From: Sipunculus nudus
Lineage: Eukaryota; Annelida; Sipuncula; Golfingiida; Sipunculidae
Assembly: GCA_026874595.1 (NCBI GenBank)
Contig: CM049319.1
Coordinates: 1,681,501 to 1,745,500 of the forward strand
Direction of reading: 5' to 3'
DNA: 64,000 nt
The notes beneath the pieces are model-generated. The model made no database searches and was not told the origin of the DNA. It saw only the letters and a list, made by a program, of their open reading frames with translations. Within the stretch, counting starts at the first letter, position 1; each line of letters begins with the position of its first letter. Shown here one piece after another: positions 14,601 through 25,317 of the stretch. The position numbers and the translations under genes are program-made.

Positions 14601-17600
14601 TGAACTTATATGACAAACTTGAGAGAGCTTGTTCCAGGAATCATTTCTGTGAAATATTGGACAATTTGGCTGAACAGTTTCGGAGAAGAAGATTTTTAAA
14701 GCTTTTTTAGCTTTTTCCCTATAAAATCTAAAAAAATGCAATTAGCCAAAAATTAAGCAAAATCTGATAGAGTTTTTTTAGGTGACTAATTTTTTGCATA
14801 AAATTTTGTGATGTTAACTCTTACCATTTTCAAGATAGTATGGGTTAACATACAGATGCCAGACGACAGAAGACGGTAGACGCCACACCATCGCACAAGC
14901 TCATAGGTTCGCTAAAAATTCTCCAAGATGGGTGTACATGCCAAATTTCAGACCAATACACTGAACCACTTCTGAGATAGCAGCAATTTTCACCTAAAGC
15001 AAACATATGGATGGACAAAGCATAAAAATGATTGCAGATGGTGCCACCTGTCATAATGATACTTTTGCGGCTGCCATTGCTTTAAATATATTTTTTACAC
15101 CTTCTTCATTATAAGATTTGTAGGTTGACACTAAATTCATAAGGCTATCTGTTTAACTTAAAATCTTATGATAAAGATTAGGTAGAGTGGTCCAGAGAGG
15201 GCCTAATGAGATTTTGGATCATGTTTAGAATCGGATCTACATTCTGGAACAGTAAATATGAATCAGCTTCCCTTCTTACTTTCTCATTTTGACCTCCCAT
15301 GTATTCCAGTAGATGCCCCATCATTCATTTAAAACCTTTATGACATGAAATGCTTGTGATTATAAGAAGCTGTTTGGCTGATAATTGACAATAATGTCTC
15401 TAGATCAGAGTCCTACGCTACTAACTGTGCCATGAAGATGTGATCCCAGCACAGGTGATTTTGGTTACTTTACAGCTATGAGGAAAGTTAATGGGGAGTT
15501 AATTGGAAACCCTTTTTGTTGGAATGGCAAAATTTAACACATTAATATTATGAAAGGAACCCAGAATCCTCCTCCTGTAATATGATGAACTCCAGGTGAA
15601 AGTAAAATATGTGAATTTCTCATTAACAGTGTGTGTAGAGCTCCTGACATATTGCCAAAGAGCTAAAGGTGGGGACTATTTCAGGTTCGCACTTACACAG
15701 TTAAGTGAAGAACTATATTCAGAGTAATACTCTGAAACATACATTAACCAATTTTCATTAATTTCATAACATGTTTAACTAGGAGTAATTATATGTTCAT
15801 TAAAAATCATATGGACTTAATCTCAAACCTATAAATAATTAACAAATATTTATATATTTCTTTTGTTTAAAAATTAATCTGTGAATTCAATATTTTAAAC
15901 TTTTTTAAGTCATTGTCAATTTAAAATCCAGGGCAGGAGTTGGCTTCTGTCACATTTTGATATTCTTTGGTAATTTTGCGGATCTCAAGATCTATGCATA
16001 TTCTTCAAGTTGTAGAAAGTCCTACAAACACTTTAATTGTGCAAAATTTATATTAAATTTACATTTGACACACTTAATGCTGGAAAAATAGCAAATGTTC
16101 TGGACTTCTGGTAGGTCCGTCAGTCAGTGCTAGAGAAATAGCTTCCATAGCTGTGTCTGGCAGTATCAGTGTGCATGCCCATAGGAAGTGCGGGAACTTC
16201 AGCTTGTATGACCAGGGTCCAGACCTATAGCAACAGCTTAAAATTAATAGGTCTTTGTATATAGGGAAACAAACACTTTTGCGATACCCATTTTGACCAA
16301 CCAGACATGTTGGCCCAATTCTGTTAAGTGCAAAGTTTTTTTTTAATCATTTATGGAGTGCTGGTCAATATGTTACAGTTGGAAATAATGTTTTTTAATG
16401 CATGTTGGTGTAGTGGAATCCAATTCCTTAACTAAACTTAAGTCTGGTCTAAAGTCAAGAAAACTAAAACTGAATGATTGAGGCCTTGAAAACGCATGAC
16501 TGCAATTAACATTGCACAATTTGGCCAGTTTTCATCTTTCATTCGAATGCTAGCCTTTGCTCAATTTCCTAGCCTTTGGATTAAAGTGATCTTGCTTTTT
16601 TTGGAGCCACTATAGAAACCGGGCTACGCTTCTATGAGGAACAAGGTAAAGAGGGCAATATATTTGATGGGGATAGAGAAAAAATGGGGTATAGTTTTTG
16701 GGGGGTTACGTACATTATATGAATAAACATATTTGTAAACACTGTGTTCTTGTCTCATTTGAGCCGTTATGTGTGTCTGTGTACATAGGAGTGTTGTCTG
16801 TGGACATCTGAAATGTGAGAGAGAACTGATTATTATAAATACATAGTAACATACAATGACATGATCCTCGAAAGGGTCTCGAACCACCAACCGCACGCCC
16901 AGTAGCCGTCTGCATATCCAACTGCGCCAGGAAGGCAAGTTGCAAGGCAATGAATTGTCGAGGTATTTAAGTCTATTGTTGTAACGTAATGTGGTAAAAA
17001 TACATAAGGTGTCACCACCCTCTGTGGTGTAAGCCAATAATATAAGTGAAAACTGTCCACTGAGAAATTTCTCATGAATATGCATAAATGAGGCTGTGAC
17101 TTAAAGCGAGACGTAACGAAGTCCGGATCCGTGACCCCAGAAATAAATCAACAGATTATCCATAATTAATGCTAATAAATAAAACCCTGTTACTGGTGTA
17201 TAGACGAAAATAGATGGAAATAAAAATCAATTTGTGGTGTGTCTTTTTGACGTATAGTGTGAAATGTTCAGCTAAACTATGAGCATGTGGGGTCCACGGA
17301 ATCCGTGAATGGCCGGGTTTTACCTAGCGCACAAAAATCACAGTTACGGGGGTTTTTACATTAAGCTGAGCTAAGTAGGTGTTCATAAACTTTATAAAAA
17401 TATCTATAGATTAATAATGAATATTAGCATGTCTTATAATATAGGAATGTCTGATTCAATGTCAGAAAATGGGTAAATTATCTTTATTAACAATAAAAAA
17501 AAAATACAAGTGAAGATCAAGTAAACCATTGACATGTGGGTGAGCTTGTTATTGTTTTGGTAATTAAAATATCACATGACCTGTGTGAACTGTTTACTGA

Positions 17601-20042
17601 GATACCGTTGTAACTAATGATCAAGCATAGCAGCCATGGATAAACCTACAGGTAACACGTCTGTTAGGGACAAGATCCAAGGTGTTGTAACTGAAACGAT
17701 GGCATCGATACCGTCTAAATGCAAGTGTGAGGATAATGAGGCCGAAAGAGCGAAAAAGTTTAAAGGTCCCAGAGCGATTAGACTTATGTTGCAGAATTGA
17801 AGAATGGAAAAATCACAAGAAGAAAGCCAAACCAGGTGTTTGCCATCGTGTGGAGGCCCCTCCGTCAGGTCTGTGGGTTTGAACACAGATGGGGTGATTC
17901 AGAAAGATAGTGCGACCCAATGTAGTTATACTGTTGGAAGTTTCGGTAAAGGTGATGCAGTTACATCCTCATTTCACATTTCGCATACCTTCCTAGTGCG
18001 CAATGTACTGTCGTCAAAGGAGTCATGTTTAACCGGGCTTATGGAGAATTGTTTAGTACCAAAAAGAAGAACCTGCCCCGTTTGTCAAAGTGAAATGAAA
18101 CTCGTATCGGTTAACACAAAAGACTGTGGTGATGGCTTCCAATGGTGCTGCCAAAAGAGACGGCCAAAGCACAATATGAAATTATCAGTTCGACATGGCA
18201 CCTAGTTTGCCGTGTCGAAGCTCAGTATTGAGGAGATTCTGGACCTCACATATTTTTGGACAATAGGGTTAACGCACAACCAAATCCATTATCAGACTGG
18301 CTTGAGACCTAATACCATTGTGGACTGGGCCAGCTTTAGTCGCGAGGTTTGCGAGGTGTTGTTACGAGAGACTGAGCAAGGTGCACAGATTGAAGGTCCG
18401 GGCATCATAGTCGAAATCGACGAAAGTAAATTTTCCCACAGGAAGTATCACCCTGGCAATCAGGTGAGGGGCGGATGGGTTCTGGGAGGTCGTGAAAGGG
18501 AAAATAAATCCAAACTATTCATGTGTACAGTACCGGACAGGAGTGCAAATACCTTACTCCCGATTATCAAAAAACACGTCGCCCGAGGCTCTGTCATATA
18601 CTCGGACTGTTGGAAATCATACAGTCAATTGAAAGAGATGGGCTATGGGCATCTCACGGTGAACCATAGTGAAACATTTTAAGACCCCGAAACCGGGTGC
18701 CATACGAATTGTATTGAGGGATGTTGGCAAAAGGTAAAGCATGGCCTAACGATGCTAAAACTTGGAGTGAAGCCTGAGATGTTGTTGGGATATTTAAGCA
18801 TGTACATGTGGAGGGAGCGCAATGTGAACAATGACATTTTTGTGCAATTCATGCGGGACGCGGCTGGATTATACAATGGACAATGTTCAAACGCCGCATG
18901 TAAATTTTGTACTTCATGAATAATAATGACCAAGTGTACATAGTGTATTATATTGTTGATTAAGGTAAGTAAAAATAATACATGAAATGTACATGAAACA
19001 GATAATATGACAAGATAGTAATATACTAGAAAAGGGTGTTAAATTGAGGTGATGCAAAAAGACATGTCACATTTGATTATCAACATCCATATTTTCGTGA
19101 GATGCACACAGGGTGTACATAATGTAAATTAGAAATAGGCAGAACTATAGAAATCGGGCTTCAGCCTACCGCCGGTAAAACGGGTGTCGCATAATAAATT
19201 GTTTCCTGGAAAAGGCCGATACATATCATTTTCCTCAGAATTCCCGTATTTAATTTTGCTCATAGCTGGAGTTTATTATATTAGAGGAGGAGGGGTCAGG
19301 GGAACCTGGGTTCCCCGTCTGAACGGGGGTGTGGGGGCCGAGCCCCCACCTAAAGCTTGGTTTTCCTGTTAAAATAGTAAATGGTTTCCCATTTTCGCGA
19401 TAGATGCCTCTTCAATCGCAGATATAAATGAACAAAACTTGCTCCTGCTGGTATCTCTTCTTCACAGCTCACTTAGTAGCGTGTAGGGCTCCTAGTCCAG
19501 AGATCGTAGGTTCGATTCCCGATTCAGGCGAAAATAGGGAGTAAGAGGTTACAATTTTATATATGTTCCTCAATACAAGCGAAGCCCGCGTTCTATATCT
19601 TATTTTGAAAAGATTAAACATGAACCATTAAGGTAGATGTGTATTTGTTTTTCATTTATCATGTAATACATTTCAAAAGACCAACAGACGTTATTTTTAA
19701 GAATTGCCCTTGCCTTAGTCTGATTTTTGGTGTAGCCCGGTTTTTATAGTGGAGCCTTATTTTCAACCCCTGCCCTGGACCAGTAGCAGTGAGAACACGG
19801 TTGTCAAGAGCCAAGGACTGTGTACCACGTTACACGGGGCACGGTGTGTTGTCAAGTTTCCATTGAAAGCTCACCTGGTATTCTATTTCAAATGCTGTAT
19901 CATCTTTTTTTACGAATTGGTGGAAGCATTCACGTTTCCCTGGTTCTATCTCGACTGTCAAACTTAAATCTAGTGCACTGACTAACTCTAAAATAGCCAA
20001 GCACGCCAGGAGCGATGTCAAACACAAACTTTCCAACTTCAT
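2446..20042 (-). CDS. p24 family cargo receptor (TMED1/TMED5-like), 3 exons seen, 3' end beyond window
   Basis: Spliced minus-strand gene built from 19875-20042, 3145-3242 and 2446-2617; the phases fit (0, then 2+1) and all junctions are GT-AG. The 146 residues seen begin with a hydrophobic signal peptide (about residues 1-25). A GOLD domain follows, with the paired cysteines of p24 proteins (REC near residue 39 and the YTICFDN motif) and the EYQVIDGGDLD core. The segment ends at a KLEDFR-like motif where the coiled coil normally begins. p24 proteins cycle between ER and Golgi and help load COPII/COPI vesicles. The sequence best resembles the gamma subfamily (TMED1/TMED5). The coiled coil, single membrane helix and cytosolic sorting tail are missing. 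I found no exon for them between 1 and 2445, so they should lie further left. Intron 1 is 16.6 kb and full of mobile elements; intron 2 is 527 bp. Confidence 0.85.
3145..3242 (-). CDS. TMED-like exon 2: GOLD domain middle
   Basis: 98 bp between an AATGCAG acceptor and an AA|GTAAGT donor. It encodes VIDGGDLDINFMVSTPTG and on to the RHTDGEHK segment, which is the central beta-strand stretch of p24 GOLD domains. It ends in phase 2 and joins the next exon to make lysine-valine. Confidence 0.85.
3439..3848 (+). mobile_element. Left-end fragment of palindrome-ended element
   Basis: Starts with the family's left terminus (ACAAGGGACCCATGGGTCA then GGTGCTCAGCTG). It then continues with the segment otherwise found near 7490-7860 ('TGTAATGTTTTTCAT', 'GGCCCTCCTACTTGGTTATA'), so it carries an internal deletion. 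It is cut at 'TTTTATAAATTT', where another left terminus begins. Confidence 0.6.
3849..6868 (+). mobile_element. Palindrome-ended element with triplicated right end
   Basis: Left terminus at 3849-3881 (ACAAGGGACCTGTGGGTCAG). The body matches 10074-12504 and, reversed, 47462-50197: an AT-rich 5' part, a 'GGTTGGACACCTGGATCAAC' block near 4927, and two 'GGGCCCATAACTT'-type cores. There is no transposase or replicase; the frames at 3912-4094, 4138-4329 and 5413-5631 are repeat sequence that recurs in the other copies. The right end is repeated three times (6225-6868). Confidence 0.65.
6225..6868 (+). repeat. Three tandem copies of the element right end (about 210 bp each)
   Basis: Units of roughly 6225-6439, 6440-6649 and 6650-6868. 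Each runs from 'AAATTGAGGTTTT' through 'GGTAGGAGATCTTGGGGACA', an ACGG-type run and 'ACAATGGACCACGACTATAG' to the terminal palindrome ending CTGAGCTA. The 169-codon minus-strand open frame (6096-6605) is internally repeated because it crosses these copies; I do not regard it as a gene. Confidence 0.8.
6875..10063 (+). mobile_element. Complete 3.2 kb palindrome-ended element
   Basis: Left terminus GGGACCCATGGGTCACGG then TGCTCAGCTG; right terminus an ACGG-rich tract (9930-10016) and the palindrome (about 10030-10063). It matches 42021-45117 reversed along the whole length, including the poly-G and CAGGCTGACCC block near 8490-8560. It encodes no recognisable protein. The overlapping frames at 9815-10070, rich in Ser-Val-Arg-Pro, are translations of the ACGG tract. 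Confidence 0.75.
9930..10016 (+). repeat. ACGG/ACAG microsatellite of the element
   Basis: Runs of GGACGGACGG and GACAGACAGACAG lie just inside the palindromic right end. Equivalent tracts, variable in length, occur at 12413-12455, 42065-42125 and 47513-47556. Confidence 0.9.
10074..12504 (+). mobile_element. Palindrome-ended element, 2.4 kb copy
   Basis: Left terminus ACAAGGGACCTATGGGTCAC at 10074, right palindrome ending CTGAGCTA at 12504, with an ACGG tract just before it. Same subfamily as 3849-6868 and 47462-50197. No coding capacity was recognised; 11460-11678 repeats the frame seen at 5413-5631. Confidence 0.7.
12505..14112 (+). mobile_element. Left-truncated copy (or duplicated right half) of the same element
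   Basis: Begins directly after the preceding palindrome in mid-element sequence ('TTATTGTTTATTGTTATG', then 'GGTTGGACACCTGGATCAAC') and runs to a second palindrome at about 14080-14112. The left terminus is absent. This is either a 5'-truncated insertion or an extension of the 10074 element with two right ends, as in the 6225-6868 triplication. Confidence 0.6.
14113..15060. repeat. Another decayed tandem-core repeat
   Basis: Repeated phrases ('CATTTCTGTG.GA.ATTGGACAATTTGGC' type near 14337 and 14638, 'CTTGGCCAAAA..TCACTGAACT' near 14280 and 14590) show units of about 300 bp. They are followed by a CAGACGACAGAAGACGG stretch and 'CACACCATCGCACAAGCTC'. It resembles other mollusc core-repeat elements, but no clear ends were found. 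Confidence 0.45.
15061..16602. other. TMED intron 1 DNA, nothing recognised
   Basis: AT-rich sequence without an open frame, repeat landmark or RNA gene that I can support on either strand. Confidence 0.5.
16860..16935 (-). mobile_element. tRNA-derived SINE head or tRNA pseudogene
   Basis: On the minus strand, a perfect A box (TGGCGCAGTTGG, 16918-16929) and B box (GGTTCGAGACC, 16875-16885) sit about 32 bp apart. The acceptor stem does not close into a normal tRNA, so a SINE head is more likely than a working tRNA gene. Confidence 0.6.
17636..18919 (+). pseudogene. Merlin transposase, one frame interrupted by three stops
   Basis: A single frame from ATG 17636 to TGA 18917-18919 (about 427 codons) is broken only by TGA at 17798, TAG at 18203 and TAA at 18680. 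An N-terminal zinc-ribbon-like CPVCQ...CC segment lies near 18076-18155. The ISXO2-like DDE domain follows. The first aspartate is in IVEIDESKF (about 18410), the second in IYSDCWKSY (about 18600), and the glutamate in HTNCIEGCW (about 18705), after the third stop. All three catalytic residues survive, so the loss looks recent. Known family: Merlin elements are eukaryotic relatives of bacterial IS1016/IS1595. The minus-strand frame 17614-17886 is a shadow. Confidence 0.8.
19462..19530 (+). mobile_element. tRNA-like pol III segment
   Basis: B box GGTTCGATTCC at 19509-19519 and an A-box-like AGCTCACTTAGTAGCG at 19466. The T-arm pairs poorly and the 5' acceptor strand does not match GATTCAGGCG, so this is a tRNA-derived SINE or pseudogene. 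Confidence 0.45.
19875..20042 (-). CDS. TMED-like exon 1: signal peptide and start of GOLD domain
   Basis: 56 codons, from ATG at 20042 to a CAG|GTGAG donor after codon EYQ. I chose this ATG because the signal-peptide h-region (LLACLAILELVSA) follows it directly. An in-frame ATG 13 codons upstream would only add a polar extension. The conserved LTVEIEPGK-RECF motif is at residues 28-40. The right terminus of the Merlin element lies only about 120 bp downstream of the donor. Confidence 0.85.
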
Positions 20043-21037
20043 CGTGTGGGCTTGCCTTGACAGGAGGGCGGAAGTTGACACTTCATTAACATGCGCGCCG
20101 GTAGCTTCCGGCGGTGAGCACTGAATAGCAAAATTTATTATTGTAAACGGTTTATATTCACTTCACACGAAGACAAAATGAAGATAATATTTAGGAGGCA
20201 TTCAAAAGATGATTATCAGGCTTCGGTTCTGCAATAAATAGCTGATTGTACATGAAATTGATTTTATGCTTTGATTATTTCAATAAAATGCGAAACAATC
20301 GTAAACTTGAGTGAGTTTATTAAACGATTGATACATAAATTTGTTAACGTGTATTTGAAAAACAAGTCCCTTATATACAATGAAACGTGTTAATAATATT
20401 TAGGATGTTAAGATATTAGGCATATCGTGGACCTGGAAAAAAAAATATATTGACATCTTTGGGTCATAAATTTGTCTCCGCGCGGATCTCTCTGATTTTA
20501 AGGCACACCCAACCGGTGGGGGGGGGGGGGTTATATTCATAAGCTTAATTGCGTGTTCTCCCCTTCTTCGAGTTGAACAAGAAAGACTCGACGAATTTAG
20601 AATATTAAGACATGACTAAAGATATTTAAACAATAATATTTAAAAAAGGCAATGTACTCAGTCGTATGAAATCCGACTGAATCTGAATAAGCATTTTTCG
20701 ACGGGTTTTATTACTAAAATAAAAAATGAAGACAGTCGTCATAGTTTAAACCTTTTGCTTCCATATAATCAAGGCAACAAACAATTTATTTTAATTTATA
20801 TATAAAATAGATGTATTTTAGCGCCTTGATTCAATTAGCTTGTCTAAAAGTTTTTTTTCATAAATTTTTTAAACAAATAAAAAATTTAAATTGAGTGCAC
20901 TAATGAAATGAAAAACAACAAAAAAAAGAACAAATATTTGTTAATCTTGTAAACATGCTGTAAATCGTACTCGGAGCATACTTTCTGCTGTTATTATGCA
21001 TGCATGTGGAGCGTTCTGGTTTCGGCAGACCGATTGT

Positions 21038-21039
<2 letters not shown>

Positions 21040-21104
<65 letters not shown>
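21040..21104. repeat. (AT)n microsatellite
   Basis: Uninterrupted AT dinucleotides for about 65 bp. The Tyr-Ile open frames on both strands are artefacts of it. Confidence 0.95.
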
Positions 21105-21106
<2 letters not shown>

Positions 21107-21429
21107 TATATAGATATTAGCATTCATGTACGATTTTACGACGCTCGCTATGAAGTAATACTTGTCCAATTTAGACGTTTAAATTAATTTATCTCTTAAC
21201 TATATACGTCATACCTCCATATACAAAATATACAAAACAGGAGGTAAATATGTTTGCAAGATATAGGCGCAAAAAGTAACAGTTAAGACAGAGAAAATTC
21301 TATCACGTGTACGAATTTCCTATAAAGAATTTATTTAAACTCTGTTTTACGATTTAAACACGATCAAAATGTTTGTTGCATGGGGTTGAAGATTCGAATA
21401 CCTATGCATGTCGGATATATGGGATGAAA

Positions 21430-21540
21430 CAGGTCCATGACGGGACGTACTATGGTAAATATCCATGCACGGCCCGTCCTTCCGTCTGTCGTGCCGTCCC
21501 TCCGTCCTTTATAACTTTTAAAGGGGCCGAGTTACCTATC
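21430..21540. repeat. Terminal fragment of a CCGT-bearing dispersed repeat
   Basis: 'ATGACGGGACGTACTATGG' followed by CCGTCCTTCCGTCTGTCG resembles the end at 32976 ('ACCCGTCTTATGATGGG', then CCGTCCGTC). A short, decayed copy. Confidence 0.4.
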
Positions 21541-21923
21541 TGACCTTTATACACTAAAGGTAATCCCTTAAAGCTTTCATAAGAAAAGGTCAGAAAACGT
21601 GGATAATATCGCACACATGCAGGCTGCTTGTTTTGTTTATCCAAAAGTGTTTATAATATGTGGGGGACCGCCAAAATAAAACAAATTCAACAAGGGCATC
21701 TGGCAGCAAGTCAGATAATCCAGAGCGTTGCAAATGGCGTTTTGCAACAAGTGACCTTTTTATACCTCCGCATGTAGCAACCTACCACCTTAGGTTACAT
21801 GTTTTTCCCGTTTGTCAACATTGCTGTGTTTACAAACATGTTGTTGATAAACATGTTCAAGCATCCTTCACGAAGGCCTTATAAGAACTTTTCTCAACCA
21901 AAATTACCCTTAGATCATTAATA

Positions 21924-22130
21924 TACAGTGGAACCTCTAGCTGCTAGTGGGCACCTCTATAAACTTAAAGTGTGCACTTTTGGGAAGTCCCGTTTTTTTT
22001 TTTCTTCTCTTTATTATGTTAAGCTATAATGTGGGCACCTCTATATATTCTGTAAAGTGGGCAGTTTTTCGGAACTAATGTGGACACTTCATGGATTTTC
22101 AAGGTTGAACTGTCTCCTTATAGCAACTTT
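21924..22130 (+). mobile_element. pogo/Tigger-like non-autonomous fragment
   Basis: TA then CAGTGGAACCTCTAG, the typical start of pogo/Tigger termini with a TA target. It is followed by repeated 'GTGGGCACCTCTATA' and 'AAAGTGGGCA' phrases, and 'GGTTGAACTGTC' closes the copy. No transposase. Confidence 0.5.
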
Positions 22131-22713
22131 GTAAGCCTTCTTTATAGCGATTTTAAAGTTATTAATATAATATTAATTCTTAATTAATAATAATAATCAA
22201 AACAAATTAACCACATTTTGAGGTGTGCAAGTGAACATTGCATAATAGCGATTATAATCTATTGACTCTAGACCACCAGCTCAAGCTATAGAGATCACCC
22301 CAGACTAGATAGCCCTGTGCTAATTAATTAATATCAGTTTGTTTAGCTACCAAGAGTTGAAGGAAGCCCTGCTCATTCACCCAATTAATACTCTGTGATG
22401 AGGTGACACAGCTAAATGCCCCTCTGGCCCATCACAGGTATACATGCCCACTAGACCAGGACAGTGTTTATTTAACAGTTGTTACATAATGATTCATACT
22501 GTACATTTGCCATTCTGTATCATAATCACAGTTACTGTTCACTTGTGAACAAGTCAACCCCAAATTCAAAGAGAAAAATTTGACATTAGCTCAAAAAATT
22601 GATCTCTTAAAAAATGTTTTCTCAAGATGATAGTATTTAAATTAGTGACCTACTGTCTTTGCTAAATACCAAATGCTGCTTTGCCATTGAGTGCTTATAA
22701 GATATAAAAAAAG

Positions 22714-22716
<3 letters not shown>

Positions 22717-22778
<62 letters not shown>
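22717..22778. repeat. (AT)n microsatellite
   Basis: About 62 bp of pure AT dinucleotides. Confidence 0.95.
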
Positions 22779-22781
<3 letters not shown>

Positions 22782-23029
22782 GCTATCTTATAGACCATCT
22801 GCTCACAGCTTTCTTTTATTATGCTTATTTTTAGTCCATACTTTAATGTAATATAATACATATTTTCTAACAAATGTCTTGATAATTAAAATTAAATTGT
22901 CACTGAAAAAACTTCATTAAGTAAAGATAGATGAAACATGCAATAAGTTAATTCAGTAATCTTAAAACATGATTAATTATAGAAATATATCATACTAGGG
23001 GGCAGCACTCTATGTGCTGGCCATTACCT

Positions 23030-23030
<1 letters not shown>

Positions 23031-23106
<76 letters not shown>
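23031..23106. repeat. (AT)n microsatellite
   Basis: About 76 bp of pure AT dinucleotides directly abutting the hairpin element at 23112. Confidence 0.95.
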
Positions 23107-23109
<3 letters not shown>

Positions 23110-23111
23110 GG

Positions 23112-23170
23112 CACCTCTATAAAGTGGGCACTTTGGTCCAGTCCCAAGGGTGCCCACATTATAGAGGTGT
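23112..23170. mobile_element. Hairpin remnant of pogo-like MITE
   Basis: CACCTCTATAAAGTGGGCAC is followed about 10-20 bp later by its near-exact inverse (GTGCCCACATTATAGAGGTG). Shares its phrases with 21924-22130. Confidence 0.6.
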
Positions 23171-23227
23171 ATACACAGAGGAAGCCAGAAATCACATACA
23201 TTCTTTTTAAAAAAAAGTAGGTGATTG

Positions 23228-23566
23228 GGCACCTTTAATGTCGCCTCGATAACTTATTAGGGCTTCGTTGGATTTTCACGAAACTTGCTATAACTACTTA
23301 TCAGTAGATTTTCTCGTCCGAGTTCGATCCTCATAAAATCCATGCATATTTAATGAGGTCAGAGGTCACCGGACTTTGGTGGCGCCGTAATGTCTTACCA
23401 AAAATCTTAAAGATATTCATGATAGCGAGTATAAATATCAACCAATACAGTTTCTCGCTTGAATTTAATTCTAGGCAAAATTCACGCATATTCATAGAGG
23501 TCAGAGGTCACATGGCATAAGACGGGCGTATTATTCACGTTTGCGATGCTTTTGTTACTCATATAC
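23228..23566. repeat. Dispersed repeat with about 140 bp cores
   Basis: 'GGATTTTCACGAAACT', 'CATGCATATTTAATGAGGTC' and 'AGAGGTCACCGG' followed by 'GACGGGCGTATTATTCACG'. The same phrases recur in order at 32976-33995. Confidence 0.6.
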
Positions 23567-25317
23567 TTATCATATAGAGATTATAATATGTATATATATA
23601 ACTACATATATATAATCAGCGACTACAGTCGCTTTATTTAGCCACTTAAGCAGATACATGATATAATTGCCCACAGCAAGTACGAAAGTATATAATCACA
23701 ATTTACTTTTAAATTGTATTATTTTAAACAAATTTACAACCCCAGTCAGTATCATGAATATATAACCATTCACAGCTATAGAGACATTGGCAGGCAGGCT
23801 AGAAATGAGCAAAATTTTCTACCAGCAGTGGGGCCCAGCAAGGCAGAAAATGTATACTAGCTGGACCAAAAAGGAATTTACTGGAAACCACATTTTATAT
23901 AGAATATCTGTTTTAGTTATATAAAAGCAGTATTTTTTACACGTCTTTCTACACATTTTATACTTGTATGTAACGACTAAATTCATGATGACTCGCTCTT
24001 ATCGGAATAAAATAGATTACGCAATCTAATGTTTGTGTGATTCACGCAAAAACACGATCTGGATCAGATCCTGTAAATATATATATATTATTTTCAAAAT
24101 ATGTGCATCATATAGTTGGCATACTTGGTCCAAGTGCACTCTGTCACCTCTTTGTATACCAATAAGAATCAGACATAGAGAGACAAACGTACATATATTA
24201 ACCCGGCAACTGTATATAGATCCAAACTTACCCCAAAATGTATTTAACCTTTACTCGCCAAAAGCTCCCTCTGAAAAATATTATATATATATCTATATCG
24301 ACAGAGAGAGAGAGACATAACCATATAGTAGGCCTGTGTTTTTATAAGGTCCTTTCTGTGTATAATGATATCATTTATTTTTTAATGACAAATTTATTTT
24401 CAACAACTGTGCACAATGAATTTAATCTTCATAAGACCAGTAAATTAGTGTGCGCATGGAATAGTTAATTAACAAAATTCAAATAAACATCAGACTATAA
24501 TATAAATGGGATATTTAAGTAATTCACACACACAGAAAAAGCATTACATGCAGAATACTGCTTCACTGATGTTTCCACATCCACAAATGGCATGCATGTA
24601 CATATATATATATACGACAAATGGGAAAGACGCGAAAACCTCCACTTGCTGCCCGTACAAAAACCGCTACTAAAAACGAAGTTGTGTTTTCTGGTTTTCA
24701 ACTGTCAGGTGCCGTTGAGGCTTCACTCTAGCTTCTCTGGCCAATTATATTGAATGCAACAAATTGCATCCAGTTCTAATGCATTCATAATGTTCAAATA
24801 TGTGGATAAAATGCACAAAAACACGGTAATTCAGGTAATACTACGTATTTGCCGAGTGCCATATGACGTCAAATAATACCTGTTACCCCTCATTTTGCAT
24901 ATTTCACTCCACAATGAAAATAGTACTTGCTTGTTATTCATTATGTAATTATATTTTAATGAAAATCTTCGAATTTGCAATAGTACACATGAAAGATAAT
25001 CTTTAGTTTCAAACTGGTGGCTTAAATCGATTATACACACGTTTCTTTTCTTTTGCAATGATTGCATCGCGAACTGTTACATTCTTATTTGTCAGTAGGC
25101 CGAAAGAAGTCCGGCTTGTGTTGTTCTACAGGTGCGTGTGCCATTTCACGGATTTATCAAAATTTCGGTGACCAGGTGAACGAATATAAAATTTTTAATT
25201 TTAAGTGTTCAAATTCGACATTTGAACTTTCAATTGATACCAAAAGATGAAGACCTCAACAAAGTGTAAGCAACTCAGACGCCTCAAGGCGCTGCAAACT
25301 TTTTGGAGAAGTATGAA

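Larger units (their letters stand above)
16603..19756 (+). mobile_element. Merlin (IS1016/IS1595-like) DNA transposon, decayed
   Basis: Inverted termini are visible: GGAGCCACTATAGAAACCGG at 16603 against GGCTCCACTATAAAAACCGG read from 19756 on the other strand, each followed by GCTACG or GCTAC. Between them is a Merlin-type transposase pseudogene (17636-18919). I could not identify a convincing 8-9 bp target duplication (flanks are T-rich). Two tRNA-like pol III heads (16860-16935, 19462-19530) and a third terminus-like motif at about 19145 show that the interior has been modified. It sits in TMED intron 1, close to the exon 1 donor. Confidence 0.65.
20043..25269. other. Intergenic region between divergent genes
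   Basis: About 5.3 kb separates the two start codons, which are read away from each other. The region must hold the 5' UTRs and promoters of both genes, but I cannot place a start site. Besides the repeats listed separately, there is a G-run near 20518-20530 and AT-rich DNA. No protein or RNA gene was recognised. Confidence 0.6.

Noticed and set aside
16624-17085. 153-codon minus-strand frame
   Set aside because: Overlaps the Merlin left end and a tRNA-like SINE head; no protein family is recognisable.
19462-19530. Possible functional tRNA gene
   Set aside because: Good B box, but the acceptor and T stems do not pair; better read as a SINE head or pseudogene.
20941-23232. Tyr-Ile repeat open frames
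   Set aside because: Translations of (AT)n microsatellites.
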